A stretch of DNA of 64,000 bases from Streptomyces endocoffeicus (GTDB taxonomy: Bacteria; Actinomycetota; Actinomycetes; Streptomycetales; Streptomycetaceae): contig NZ_JAERRG010000024.1 in the NCBI RefSeq assembly GCF_016741935.1, positions 114,100 to 178,099 of the forward strand, read 5' to 3'. The notes beneath the pieces were generated by a model. It was not told where the DNA came from, searched no databases, and worked only from the letters and a program-made list of their open reading frames with translations. Both the position numbers and the translations under genes were made by a program. Shown here piece by piece: positions 1-8,343 of this stretch; position 1 is the first letter of the stretch; each line of letters begins with the position of its first letter.

Positions 1-2
1 CG

Positions 3-704
3 AGTGGCATCGGACGGGCTTGTGCCGTCGCCCTCGCCGACGCCGGAGCCTTCGTGTACGTCGTCGATCTGGCCAAGGAAGCCGCCGAGCGGGTGGCCGA
101 GGAGATCGGCGGCAGCCCCTGCGTGACCGACCTCGCCGACCCGACGGCCATCGACGGCCTCCCCACCACCATCGACATCGTCGTCAACAATGCCGGGCTC
201 CAGCACATCGCGCCGCTGCACGAGTTCCCACCGGACCGCTTCGCCCTCATCCAGAGGATCATGGTCGAGGCGCCGTTCCATATCATCCGGCGCGCCCTTC
301 CCCACATGTACGCGCGGGGGTGGGGCCGCATCGTGAACCTCTCCTCCGTACACGGCCTGCGGGCCTCGGCCTTCAAAGGCGCCTACGTGACCGCCAAGCA
401 CGCGATGGAAGGGCTGAGCAAGGTCGCCGCCCTGGAGGGGGCGCCCCATGGCGTCACGTCGAACTGTGTGAATCCCGGCTACGTCCGCACCCCCTTGGTC
501 GAGGCCCAACTCGCCGGCCAGGCCCGCTCGCACGGCATGGCGGAGTCGGAAGTACTGGAGAAGATCATGCTGGAGCGCAGCGCCATCAAACGCCTCATCG
601 AGCCGGAGGAGGTCGCCTCCGCGGTGCTGTGGCTGTGTTCCGAGAACGCCGGTTTCGTCACCGGCGCCTCGCTGCCGCTGGACGGTGGCTGGACCGCGCG
701 CTGA
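3..704 (+). CDS. 3-hydroxybutyrate dehydrogenase, SDR family (5' partial)
   Basis: Probably oxidises (R)-3-hydroxybutyrate to acetoacetate with NAD+ in the cytoplasm. The open frame runs to the window edge. It opens inside the Rossmann glycine motif (SGIGRA), so only about 15-20 N-terminal residues lie outside. It then shows the NNAG motif, the SSVHG strand with the catalytic serine, and YVTAK with the active-site Tyr and Lys. The segment NPGYVRTPLV and the C-terminal PLDGGW are typical of 3-hydroxybutyrate dehydrogenases. The neighbouring CoA-transferase genes, ABC importer and secreted PHB depolymerase all fit 3-hydroxybutyrate catabolism. Another short-chain dehydrogenase specificity cannot be excluded, but the motif match and context agree. 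Confidence 0.85.
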   Translation, partial: SGIGRACAVALADAGAFVYVVDLAKEAAERVAEEIGGSPCVTDLADPTAIDGLPTTIDIVVNNAGLQHIAPLHEFPPDRFALIQRIMVEAPFHIIRRALPHMYARGWGRIVNLSSVHGLRASAFKGAYVTAKHAMEGLSKVAALEGAPHGVTSNCVNPGYVRTPLVEAQLAGQARSHGMAESEVLEKIMLERSAIKRLIEPEEVASAVLWLCSENAGFVTGASLPLDGGWTAR

Positions 705-737
705 CCGTCCCGTGACCCGAATCGCCATACCCGCGGG

Positions 738-761
738 TGCGCGCGCATCGAGCCGCGCGCA
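738..761. terminator. Hairpin between dehydrogenase and regulator
   Basis: An 8-bp perfect inverted repeat (TGCGCGCG / CGCGCGCA) with an 8-nt loop lies in the short gap between the dehydrogenase stop and the next start. There is no T-tract, as is usual in streptomycetes. It could be a terminator or an mRNA processing structure. The call rests on position and pairing only. Confidence 0.35.
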
Positions 762-785
762 TCCGCCCTCCCCGAGGTTCGTTCC

Positions 786-2723
786 ATGTCACAGACCACT
801 GTTCCTTATACCGCCGCCCTACGAGACCTGATGGAGTTGCTGGCCACGGACGCCTCCGCCGAACAGTTAACGGCGGTGGCCGCGCGCGCCCGCGCCGACG
901 GCATCGACGACCACGAACTGAAAGAGATCGACCGGGCCGTCTCCACCGCCCTCGGGGTCCGGCAGGTGCTCCATCGCCAACGCCGCCGCGAAGCCGAACT
1001 CACCGCGCTGTTCGACACCGCCGGCGACCTGGCCGCCCTGCGTGACCTCGACGCGGTACTGCACTCGATCGTGCGGCGCGCCAGAACCCTGTTGGGGACG
1101 GACACCGCCTACCTCACCCTGGTGGACGAGGCCGCCCAGGACACCTTTATGCGGGTCACCGACGGCTCGGTCTCTCTCGCCTTTCAACAGCTCAGGCTCA
1201 AGCTGGGCGAGGGCCTGGGCGGGCTGGTGGCCCAGACCATGCGTCCCTACGCATCGCCGGACTACCGCAGAGACGAACGGTTCCAGCACACCCAGACCAT
1301 CGACCATGGAGTCCTGGACGAAGGTCTCGTCGCCATTCTCGGCGTGCCGCTGCTCCTCGGCTCGGGCCCGGCCGGCGATCACCATGTCATCGGTGTTCTG
1401 TTCGCGGCCGACCGCGGCCCCCGCGGCTTCTCCCCGGACGAGGTGGCCCTGCTCAGCTCGCTCGCCGCGCACGCCGCCATCGCGATCGACACCGCCAGGG
1501 CGCTCGCCGATGCCAAGAACGCCGCGGCGGAACTCACCGAGGCCAACGCCGTCATCCAGGAACACGCGGCATCCACGCAGCGCGCCGCGGAAGCGCATGA
1601 CCGGCTGACCGACCTCGTGCTGCGCGGTTCGGAGGTATCCGAAGTGGCCGCCGCGGTGGCTGAGTTCCTCGGCGGCCGGCTGACCATCTTCGACCCGCGC
1701 GGCGACGTGCTGGCCCAAGCGGGCGGCGAAGCGGGAGACGGTCCGCCGGATCCCGACGCACTTCTGAGAGCCGTCACCCGTGCCCGCGCCGAGGGCCGCT
1801 CGGTCCGCGACGGCGAGTGCTGGTACTGCGCCGTCCTGGCCGGGCAGGAGCTGCTGGGGAGCCTCGCCTTCCGCGGGCGCCCGGACCTCGACGGCCCCGA
1901 CCGCCGGCTGTTCGAGCGCACTGGCACCATCACCGCGCTGCTCCTGCTGCTGCGTCGTACCGTCGTCGAAACCGAGAACCGCGTGCGCGGCGAACTGCTC
2001 ACCGACCTCTTGGAGGGAGCGGGCCGCGATCCCGCGCTCCTCGCCGAGCGCGGGCACCGGCTCGGTGTGGACCTGACCCGGCCGCACCTGGTGCTGGTCG
2101 CCGAGCCCGAGACGCAGTCGGACGGCAGGCTGACTGCCTGGGCCCAGCAGTACCTCTTCGGCCGCGAGGGCCTGTGCTGCGAGTATGAGCAGCACGTGGT
2201 CATGCTGGTCCCCGACGACGGAACAGTGCCCGGTCAGGCCGCCCGGGCCGCCGCCGAACAGCTCTCCCAAGGGCTCGGTACACCCGTCAGCGTGGTCGCC
2301 GCGGGACCGTGCCAGGGGCTGGCGGCCCTGCCCGGCTTCTACGCCGAGGGCCGCCGCTGTCTGGGCGCCATGCGTGTGCTGGGTCTCACCGGTGGTGGTG
2401 CCTGTGCCGCGGATCTGGGCTTCCTCGGTGTTCTCCTGGGCAAGGAACAGGACACCGGAAGCTTCGTCAACAGGGTCTTGGGCCCCGTCCTGGATTGGGA
2501 CGAACGCAGGGGAACCGAACTGGTCAGGACGCTTCAGGCGTATTTCGCCGTGAAGGGCAGCCACATTCGGGCCAAGGATCTGCTACATGTCCATGTCAAC
2601 ACTGTGGTGCAGCGGATCGAGCGGATCGCCGCGCTCCTGGGGCAGGACTGGGAGCACCCGGAACGCGCGCTGGAGATCCAGCTGGCGCTGCGGATCCACC
2701 TTGTTTCCCAGGCCTGCCCGTAG
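786..2723 (+). CDS. GAF-domain, PucR/CdaR-type transcriptional regulator
   Basis: This 645-residue cytoplasmic regulator has a GAF sensor at about residues 80-245 and a C-terminal PucR-type helix-turn-helix at about 575-640 (KGSHIRAKDLLHVHVNTV followed by an RIERI helix). Between them is a CdaR-like GGDEF-related region. Such proteins usually sense a small metabolite and control a neighbouring catabolic operon. Here the natural targets are the divergent CoA-transferase genes, the ABC importer and the PHB depolymerase. The ATG start is preceded by a GAGG ribosome site. Codon 28 is a TTA (867-869), so in Streptomyces its translation would depend on the bldA leucyl-tRNA. The direct ligand is unknown; 3-hydroxybutyrate or acetoacetate is my inference from context. 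Confidence 0.8.
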   Translation: MSQTTVPYTAALRDLMELLATDASAEQLTAVAARARADGIDDHELKEIDRAVSTALGVRQVLHRQRRREAELTALFDTAGDLAALRDLDAVLHSIVRRARTLLGTDTAYLTLVDEAAQDTFMRVTDGSVSLAFQQLRLKLGEGLGGLVAQTMRPYASPDYRRDERFQHTQTIDHGVLDEGLVAILGVPLLLGSGPAGDHHVIGVLFAADRGPRGFSPDEVALLSSLAAHAAIAIDTARALADAKNAAAELTEANAVIQEHAASTQRAAEAHDRLTDLVLRGSEVSEVAAAVAEFLGGRLTIFDPRGDVLAQAGGEAGDGPPDPDALLRAVTRARAEGRSVRDGECWYCAVLAGQELLGSLAFRGRPDLDGPDRRLFERTGTITALLLLLRRTVVETENRVRGELLTDLLEGAGRDPALLAERGHRLGVDLTRPHLVLVAEPETQSDGRLTAWAQQYLFGREGLCCEYEQHVVMLVPDDGTVPGQAARAAAEQLSQGLGTPVSVVAAGPCQGLAALPGFYAEGRRCLGAMRVLGLTGGGACAADLGFLGVLLGKEQDTGSFVNRVLGPVLDWDERRGTELVRTLQAYFAVKGSHIRAKDLLHVHVNTVVQRIERIAALLGQDWEHPERALEIQLALRIHLVSQACP

Positions 2724-2729
2724 CGGTCC

Positions 2730-3395
2730 TCACTCCACGGAAACCCGGAGGGGCCCGATATCGGCCGGGACGCGCAGCTCGGGCTCGGTGACCGCCTGTA
2801 CGTCGTCCACGCTGACGCCGGGCGCGAGTTCGACCAGGGTGAGGCCCTCGACCGTCACGTCGATGACGGCGAGGTCCGTGATGACGCGGTTGACCACGCC
2901 GCGCCCCGTGGCGGGCAGGGCCAACTCGTCGACGATCTTCGGGGTGCCGTCCTTCGCGGTGTGCTCCATGACGACGATCAGGCGGCGGGCCCCGTGGACC
3001 AGGTCCATGGCCCCGCCCATCCCCTTGACCATCTTCCCGGGGATCATCCAGTTGGCCAGATCACCTCGGGCCGAGACCTGCATGGCGCCCAACACGGACA
3101 CGTCGATGCGCCCGGCGCGGATCATGCCGAAAGAGGAGGCGGAGTCGAAGCAAGCGGCGCCCTTCCGCAGCGTGACCGTCTCCTTGCCCGCGTTGATCAG
3201 GTCCGGATCCTCCGTGCCGTCCACCGGATAGGGGCCGACCCCCAGGACGCCGTTCTCGGAATGCAGCACGACGTGGATGTCGGCGGGGAGATGGCTGGGG
3301 ATGAGTGTGGGAAGGCCGATGCCCAGGTTGACGTACTGTCCGTCCCGCAGTTCACGGGCGGCGCGGGCGGCGAGTCGGTCGCGGTCGAGTGCCAT
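2730..3395 (-). CDS. scoB: 3-oxoacid CoA-transferase, subunit B
   Basis: Beta subunit (221 aa) of a two-subunit succinyl-CoA:3-ketoacid CoA-transferase, which moves CoA from succinyl-CoA to acetoacetate to give acetoacetyl-CoA. The N-terminal region contains NLGIGLPT and the SENG motif whose glutamate forms the CoA thioester in this family; GKMVKGMGGAMDL is also characteristic. Length matches the family. It starts 3 bp after the stop of the subunit A gene, so the two are one transcript and probably translationally coupled. The alternative is another beta-ketoacid transferase such as PcaIJ, but the adjacent 3-hydroxybutyrate dehydrogenase and PHB depolymerase favour ketone-body use. Confidence 0.88.
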   Translation of the reverse strand: MALDRDRLAARAARELRDGQYVNLGIGLPTLIPSHLPADIHVVLHSENGVLGVGPYPVDGTEDPDLINAGKETVTLRKGAACFDSASSFGMIRAGRIDVSVLGAMQVSARGDLANWMIPGKMVKGMGGAMDLVHGARRLIVVMEHTAKDGTPKIVDELALPATGRGVVNRVITDLAVIDVTVEGLTLVELAPGVSVDDVQAVTEPELRVPADIGPLRVSVE

Positions 3396-3398
3396 GGA

Positions 3399-4160
3399 TC
3401 ATGCCTCCTGGGCGGCGGGTCGGACGGTGCGGCGCTCGATGCGCTTGTCGACGGGGTCCGCTGCGACGATCCGGTCGACGTACACGCCCGGGAGGTGTAC
3501 GGCATCCGGGTCGAGCTCCCCCGCCTCCACGACGCGCTCGGCCTCCACCAAGGTGGTCCGGCCCGCCATCGCGCACAGCGGGTTGAAGTTCCGGGCGGCG
3601 CTGTGGAACACGCAATTGCCGTGCCGATCCGCGATCTCCGCACGCACCAGCGCGAAGTCGGCCGTGATGGACTCCTCCAGCAGGTACCTGCGGCCGCCGA
3701 ACTCCCTGACCTCCTTGGGCGGGGAGGCCACGGCCACGCTGCCGTCGGCGGCGTACAGCCACGGCAGGCCGCCCTCCTCGACCTGGGTGCCCACGCCTGC
3801 CGGGGTGAAGAAGGCGGGGATCCCGCTGCCGCCGGCACGCAGCCGCTCGGCCAGGGTGCCCTGTGGTGTGAGCTCCACCTCCAGCTCACCGGAGAGGTAC
3901 TGCCGCGCGAACTCCTTGTTCTCGCCCACGTACGACGACGTCATCCGGGCGATCCGGCCGGCTCGCAGCAGCAGACCGAGACCCCAGTCGTCCACCCCGC
4001 AGTTGTTGGACACCACCCGCAGCCCCGCCGCCTCCGTCCGGGCCAGCGCGGCGATCAGCGTCGACGGGATCCCGCACAGACCGAAACCTCCGACGGCGAG
4101 AGTCGCCCCGCCCGGGATGTCGGCCACGGCGTCCGCGACCGAATCCACCACCTTGTCCAT
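3399..4160 (-). CDS. scoA: 3-oxoacid CoA-transferase, subunit A
   Basis: Alpha subunit (253 aa) of the acetoacetate CoA-transferase. It carries the family's glycine-rich stretch GGFGLCGIPSTLI near residues 23-35, then VSNNCG and a conserved GIPAFFTPAGVGT segment. It is the first gene of the scoAB pair, transcribed divergently from the ABC importer operon across a 446-bp region that contains a 20-bp perfect palindrome. Co-location with the dehydrogenase suggests flow from 3-hydroxybutyrate to acetoacetate to acetoacetyl-CoA. Confidence 0.88.
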   Translation of the reverse strand: MDKVVDSVADAVADIPGGATLAVGGFGLCGIPSTLIAALARTEAAGLRVVSNNCGVDDWGLGLLLRAGRIARMTSSYVGENKEFARQYLSGELEVELTPQGTLAERLRAGGSGIPAFFTPAGVGTQVEEGGLPWLYAADGSVAVASPPKEVREFGGRRYLLEESITADFALVRAEIADRHGNCVFHSAARNFNPLCAMAGRTTLVEAERVVEAGELDPDAVHLPGVYVDRIVAADPVDKRIERRTVRPAAQEA

Positions 4161-4606
4161 GTCGTCTCTCCGAGTTTCTCGGCCCAGGGCTCACCGGTCT
4201 CCTGACGGAGTGTCCGGCGACCCGGCCCGGGGGTCTGGTTCCCCTTACCTTTCACCGCGGGAGGGCCCCGCGGGTATGTAGTCCGCCACCATGGCCCTGA
4301 CGATCCGCATAGTGATCCGCGCTGCGCCGGTCGGCCCCGGGCCTCGTAGCGTCTGAGCAGCGGCCCCAACGGAGACCGGGCGGTCTCCGCCTTCGCGGCA
4401 CCGGTCGTTCCGGCCATGTGCGCCGGCCCCATGGCTGTGCCTCCAGGATCGGTGGTCGGCACCATGCCGTCCGTCGCGGGGCCCTCCTATCGTTCCGGCA
4501 ACCACTCACCGCCCTTCCGCCGTCGCGTATGCGGGTGGCGCTTTCCAGGAAGAGGGCGCCACCCTGCGGCGACGGGTGGGCGGCACACCGTCAGGAGCCG
4601 GTCATC
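4161..4606. promoter_or_regulatory. Divergent promoter region of scoAB and the ABC importer
   Basis: This 446-bp non-coding stretch separates two divergent operons. It contains a perfect 20-bp palindrome at 4370-4389, CGGAGACCGGGCGGTCTCCG. It also has a direct repeat (GATCCGC twice, near 4303-4320) and a GC-rich inverted repeat CCGCGG at 4255-4260 and 4268-4273. The 20-bp palindrome is the best operator candidate. A related palindrome lies upstream of the PHB depolymerase at 9627-9651. Start sites cannot be placed from sequence alone. Confidence 0.5.
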
Positions 4607-5842
4607 ATGCGTTGCAGCGCCACGGACACCGTGCGAAGCAGATCTGTTCGCGCACTCACCCTGATCGCCGTCGGTGCCCTGGTCGCGGGCTGTTCCTCGG
4701 CCGGCACCGCCGGCACCGCGGCCGACGGCTCCGACGGCGAGACCGCTCCCGTGCGGGTGGGTCTGGTCTACTCCCGCAGCGGGCTGCTCGCCGCCTACGG
4801 CAAACAGTACGAGGAGGGCTTCAAGGCAGGCCTGGCCTACGCGACGCACGGGACGAACAAGGTCGGCGGCCACCCGATCGAGGTCACCGAGCAGGACGAC
4901 GCGGGCGACCCGGCGAAGGCCGTGGCCGCGGCCAAAACCCTCGTCGGCAAGGGGTACAAGATCATCACCGGCACCACCGACTCCGGCGTGGCACTGCAGA
5001 TGGCGCCGCTGGCCGCCCAGAACAAGGTGCTCTACGTCAGCGGCCCCGCGGCCACCGACGCCGTCACGGGTGTCAACGCCTACACCTTCCGCTCCGGCCG
5101 GCAGTCCTACCAGGACATCCTCACCGCCGGGGCGATGCTCGGCGACGCCAAGGGCAAGAAGGTCACCGTGCTCGCCCAGAACTCCGCGTTCGGACAGGCC
5201 AACGTGGCCGCGGTGAAGACCGTCCTCGGCGGGAAGGGCGCGAGAGTCGACTCCGTGCTGGCCCCGCCCAGCGCCACCGACCTCACCCCCTTCGCCCGCC
5301 AGGCCAAAGCCCGCAAGCCGGAACTGGTGTTCGTCGCCTGGGCCGGTGCCACCGCCCCCGCCCTGTGGACCGCGCTGAATCAGCAGGGCGTACTGGATTC
5401 GAGCAAGGTCGTCACCGGACTGGCCGGCACCGCCTCGTACCCGATCTTCGGCGCGGCAGGTTCCAAGGTCTCTTTCCTCGCCCACTACTTCCCGGGCGCC
5501 GGCGGCGGCAACCCGGTGGAGAAGGCGATGCTCAACAGCATCACCAAGGCCGGTGGCGCCCCCGACCTGTTCAGCCCCGACGGCTTCACCGCCGCCCAGA
5601 TGATCGTGCACGCGATCGAGTCCGGCAGCGCGACCGACACCACTGCCATGGTCAAGGCACTGGAAGGCTGGAGCTTCGACGGGCCCAAGGGCAAGGAGCG
5701 GATCCGCGCCGCGGACCACGCCCTGCTGCAGCCGATGTTCAGGGCCAAGCTGAAGGGCACGGGCAGCGCCGCTGAACCAGAGCTGGTCGACCGCGTCCTG
5801 ATGGCAACGGTCGCTCCCCCGGTGAAGAAGGCGGCGGGCTGA
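4607..5842 (+). CDS. ABC transporter substrate-binding lipoprotein, LIV/amide type
   Basis: Periplasmic-binding-type lipoprotein of 411 aa (peripla_BP_6 fold) that should capture the substrate for the importer encoded just downstream. The start is set at 4607 because an AGGAG site lies about 9 nt upstream and the product then begins with a lipoprotein signal: charged residues, a hydrophobic stretch and the lipobox VAGC. The frame stays open further upstream, but that region lacks signal features. Motifs such as VRVGLVYSRSG and a long alternating alpha/beta body fit LivK/UrtA-like proteins. Context suggests 3-hydroxybutyrate or its oligomers rather than branched-chain amino acids as ligand; that is inference. 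Confidence 0.85.
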   Translation: MRCSATDTVRSRSVRALTLIAVGALVAGCSSAGTAGTAADGSDGETAPVRVGLVYSRSGLLAAYGKQYEEGFKAGLAYATHGTNKVGGHPIEVTEQDDAGDPAKAVAAAKTLVGKGYKIITGTTDSGVALQMAPLAAQNKVLYVSGPAATDAVTGVNAYTFRSGRQSYQDILTAGAMLGDAKGKKVTVLAQNSAFGQANVAAVKTVLGGKGARVDSVLAPPSATDLTPFARQAKARKPELVFVAWAGATAPALWTALNQQGVLDSSKVVTGLAGTASYPIFGAAGSKVSFLAHYFPGAGGGNPVEKAMLNSITKAGGAPDLFSPDGFTAAQMIVHAIESGSATDTTAMVKALEGWSFDGPKGKERIRAADHALLQPMFRAKLKGTGSAAEPELVDRVLMATVAPPVKKAAG

Positions 5843-5846
5843 GCGG

Positions 5847-6656
5847 ATGACCTCCTCGGACATGACGCCGAGCGCCCCGGGGACCGCGGCTGCCGGGGAG
5901 CCCCGCAGCTCCCCGGCGCCGGTCCTCAGACTGCGCGGCATCGGCTGGACGGTCGGCGGCGCGACCATCGTCGACTCGGTCTCCCTCGACCTCCACGAAG
6001 GAGAGTTCCTGGCCTTCATCGGCCCCAACGGCGCGGGCAAGACCTCCCTGTTCAATCTGGTCAGCGGCATCACCCCCGTTTCCCGGGGCACGATCGAACT
6101 CGACGGCGCCGACGTCACGAACGAAGCCGCCTACGCACGGGCCCGGCGCGGTCTCGGACGTACCTTCCAGACCTCCAGCCTGTGGCCGGGCATGACGGTC
6201 GCCGACCATGTGCGGCTGGCCGCCCAGGCCGCCGACGGCGGCTCGTACCGGGTCTGGCGCCGCGCCGACCCGTACCCGGAGTCGGTCGCCAAGGTGCTGG
6301 CACGCACCGAACTCGCGCACCGGGCGGACACCGTCGCCGACGCGCTCTCACACGGCGAGAAACGCAAGCTGGAACTCGCGGTGCTGCTCGTCGGCGAACC
6401 CCGGCTGATGCTGCTCGACGAGCCCATGGCGGGCGTGAGCGCCGAGGAAGTGCCCGCCCTCACCGAACTCATCCGCTCGCTGCACCGCGAGGAGGGCCGC
6501 ACCGTGCTCATGGTCGAGCATCACATGGACGTCCTGCTGGGCCTGGCCGACCGGCTCGCCGTGATGCACCACGGCACGCTGCTGGCCCTGGACAGCCCCC
6601 AGGTGGTGATGGCCGACCCGACCGTACAGCAGGCCTATCTCGGGGAGGAGTTGTGA
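5847..6656 (+). CDS. ABC transporter ATP-binding protein, LivG type
   Basis: Cytoplasmic ATPase subunit (269 aa) of the LIV-type importer. Walker A is GPNGAGKT, followed by the TFQTSSLW Q-loop typical of LivG, a degenerate signature LSHGEKRKLE, Walker B LMLLDEP and the switch histidine in VEHHMD. It starts 4 bp after the binding-protein stop and overlaps the next ATPase gene, so the five genes form one operon. Together with the LivF-like subunit it powers uptake through the two membrane subunits. Confidence 0.9.
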   Translation: MTSSDMTPSAPGTAAAGEPRSSPAPVLRLRGIGWTVGGATIVDSVSLDLHEGEFLAFIGPNGAGKTSLFNLVSGITPVSRGTIELDGADVTNEAAYARARRGLGRTFQTSSLWPGMTVADHVRLAAQAADGGSYRVWRRADPYPESVAKVLARTELAHRADTVADALSHGEKRKLELAVLLVGEPRLMLLDEPMAGVSAEEVPALTELIRSLHREEGRTVLMVEHHMDVLLGLADRLAVMHHGTLLALDSPQVVMADPTVQQAYLGEEL

Positions 6657-7456
6657 GCACGAGCCCGGCGCCGCTGCTGACGGTGCGCGACCTGCGGGTC
6701 GTCATCGGGGACAGCCACATCCTGCACGGCGTCGACCTGGACGTCGCCGCCCGTGGCACCACCGCGCTCCTGGGCCGCAACGGCGCCGGCAAGACCACCA
6801 CCGTACGCGGGATCCTCGGCCTCGTACCGCGCACCGGCAGCGTGCTGCTGAGCGGCGAGGAGACGGTGCGACTGGCCACCCACTCCCTGGTCCGCCGTGG
6901 CATCGGCTACGCCCCCGAGGACCGCGGCGTCTTCGCCACTCTCACCGTCGCCGAGAACCTGCGGCTCGCCGAGCGGCCCGGCGCCGGCCAACCGGCCTAC
7001 GATCTGGTACACGGACTCTTCCCCGAGCTCAGGCAGCGCGCCCGGCAGGCCGCCGGCACCCTCTCCGGCGGCCAGCAGCAGATGGTCGCCATCGCCCGCA
7101 CCCTGCTCAACGGCAACCGGCTGATCATCGCCGACGAGCCCACCAAGGGCCTGGCACCCAAGGTGGTCACCGAGGTCGCACAGGTGCTGGAGCGCGCCGC
7201 CGAGGCGGTGCCCGTCCTGCTGGTGGAGCAGAACCTCGCCGTGGTGCGCCGCCTCGCCCGGCACTGCGTCGTGCTCGCCGACGGCCGCACCGCGCACCGG
7301 GGCCCCGCCGCCGAACTGCTCGCGGACGCGGGCGCGGCTCACCGGCTGCTCGGTGTCGGACGGGCGGGCCACGACGGTGCCGGCCCCTCACCGGCCGGCG
7401 CGTCCGCCCGCCCCGCGGCCCACCCCGCCACCAGGACCGAAGAGGCAGAGGTCTGA
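6653..7456 (+). CDS. ABC transporter ATP-binding protein, LivF type
   Basis: Second ATPase subunit (267 aa) of the same importer. Walker A is GRNGAGKTTT, signature LSGGQQQMVAIA, Walker B LIIADEPTKG. The GTG start at 6653 overlaps the upstream stop by 4 bp (GTGA), which implies translational coupling; the open frame upstream of it is the shadow of LivG. The C-terminus has an Ala/Pro-rich extension of about 25 residues beyond the usual LivF end. Confidence 0.9.
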   Translation: MSTSPAPLLTVRDLRVVIGDSHILHGVDLDVAARGTTALLGRNGAGKTTTVRGILGLVPRTGSVLLSGEETVRLATHSLVRRGIGYAPEDRGVFATLTVAENLRLAERPGAGQPAYDLVHGLFPELRQRARQAAGTLSGGQQQMVAIARTLLNGNRLIIADEPTKGLAPKVVTEVAQVLERAAEAVPVLLVEQNLAVVRRLARHCVVLADGRTAHRGPAAELLADAGAAHRLLGVGRAGHDGAGPSPAGASARPAAHPATRTEEAEV

Positions 7457-8343
7457 TGTCCACCGTAGTCCTGCTCACCCTCACCGGGCTCGGCCTGGGC
7501 GCACTGTACTTCCTGGTCGCCTCGGGCCTCTCGTTGATCTTCGGCCTGATGGACGTGCTCAACTTCGCCCACGGGGCCCTGATGTCCATCGGCGCCTACG
7601 GCACCTGGTGGGCCGCCTCCGGCCACCTGCCCGGCGCCGGGCCCGGCGGCGCCGCTTTCGCCCTCGCGGTCGTCTTCGGCACCGCGGTCGGCACCGTCGC
7701 CGCGGTTCTGCTGGAACTCGCCGTCATCCGCCCGCTCTACGCCCGCCCCCGCGAGCAGATCCTGGCCACCGTCGGCGTGGGCCTGGCTGTTCCCGCGTTG
7801 CTCTCCGCGATCTGGGGCGCTGACGCCCGGCCCTTCCCCGGGCCCGCAGCACTGTCCGGCACCGCCGGCCTGCTGGGCGCCGAGGTGCCGTTCAACCGCC
7901 TGGTGCTGATCGCCGCCGCCCTCGTGGTACTGGCCGCTCTCAGGCTGTTCCTGAGCCGGACCCGGCACGGTCTGGTCGTCCGCGCGGGCGTGGAGGACCG
8001 GGCCATGGTCACCGCGCTCGGCATCGACGTGCGCAAAGCCTTCACCCTGGTCTTCGCCATCGGCGGAGCGGCCGCGGCCCTCGGCGGCGCGATCGGCGGT
8101 CTCTATTTCGGCTCGGTCGACCCCGAACAGGGCACCTCGCTGCTGATCTTCGCCTTCGTGGTCGTCGTCATGGGCGGCATGGGCTCGCTCGCCGGTGCCG
8201 CGCTGGCCTCGGTCGCCGTGGGCCTCGTCCAGCAGTTCGCCAACTACTACACCACCGCCGGACTCGGCGACCTCGCCGTCGTCGTCCTGCTCGCCGCCCT
8301 GCTGCTCGTCCGGCCGCGTGGGCTGACCGGGAGACTCGCATGA
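7456..8343 (+). CDS. ABC transporter permease, LivH type
   Basis: Integral membrane permease (295 aa) with about eight hydrophobic segments. It carries the LivH signature near the N-terminus (GLMDVLNFAHGALM) and the conserved VVVVMGGMGSLAGA loop, the EAA-like contact with the ATPases. Its start overlaps the stop of the LivF gene (TGATG). It pairs with the LivM-type subunit to form the translocation path. Confidence 0.9.
   Translation: MSTVVLLTLTGLGLGALYFLVASGLSLIFGLMDVLNFAHGALMSIGAYGTWWAASGHLPGAGPGGAAFALAVVFGTAVGTVAAVLLELAVIRPLYARPREQILATVGVGLAVPALLSAIWGADARPFPGPAALSGTAGLLGAEVPFNRLVLIAAALVVLAALRLFLSRTRHGLVVRAGVEDRAMVTALGIDVRKAFTLVFAIGGAAAALGGAIGGLYFGSVDPEQGTSLLIFAFVVVVMGGMGSLAGAALASVAVGLVQQFANYYTTAGLGDLAVVVLLAALLLVRPRGLTGRLA

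Noticed and set aside
867..2564. Long minus-strand open frame opposite the PucR-type regulator
   Set aside because: Low-complexity Gly/Arg/Gln product with no family resemblance; the plus strand has clear GAF and PucR domains and GC-rich third positions. It is a typical high-GC shadow.
4487..6118. Long minus-strand open frame opposite the binding-protein gene
   Set aside because: No recognisable domain; antisense shadow of the ABC importer genes.
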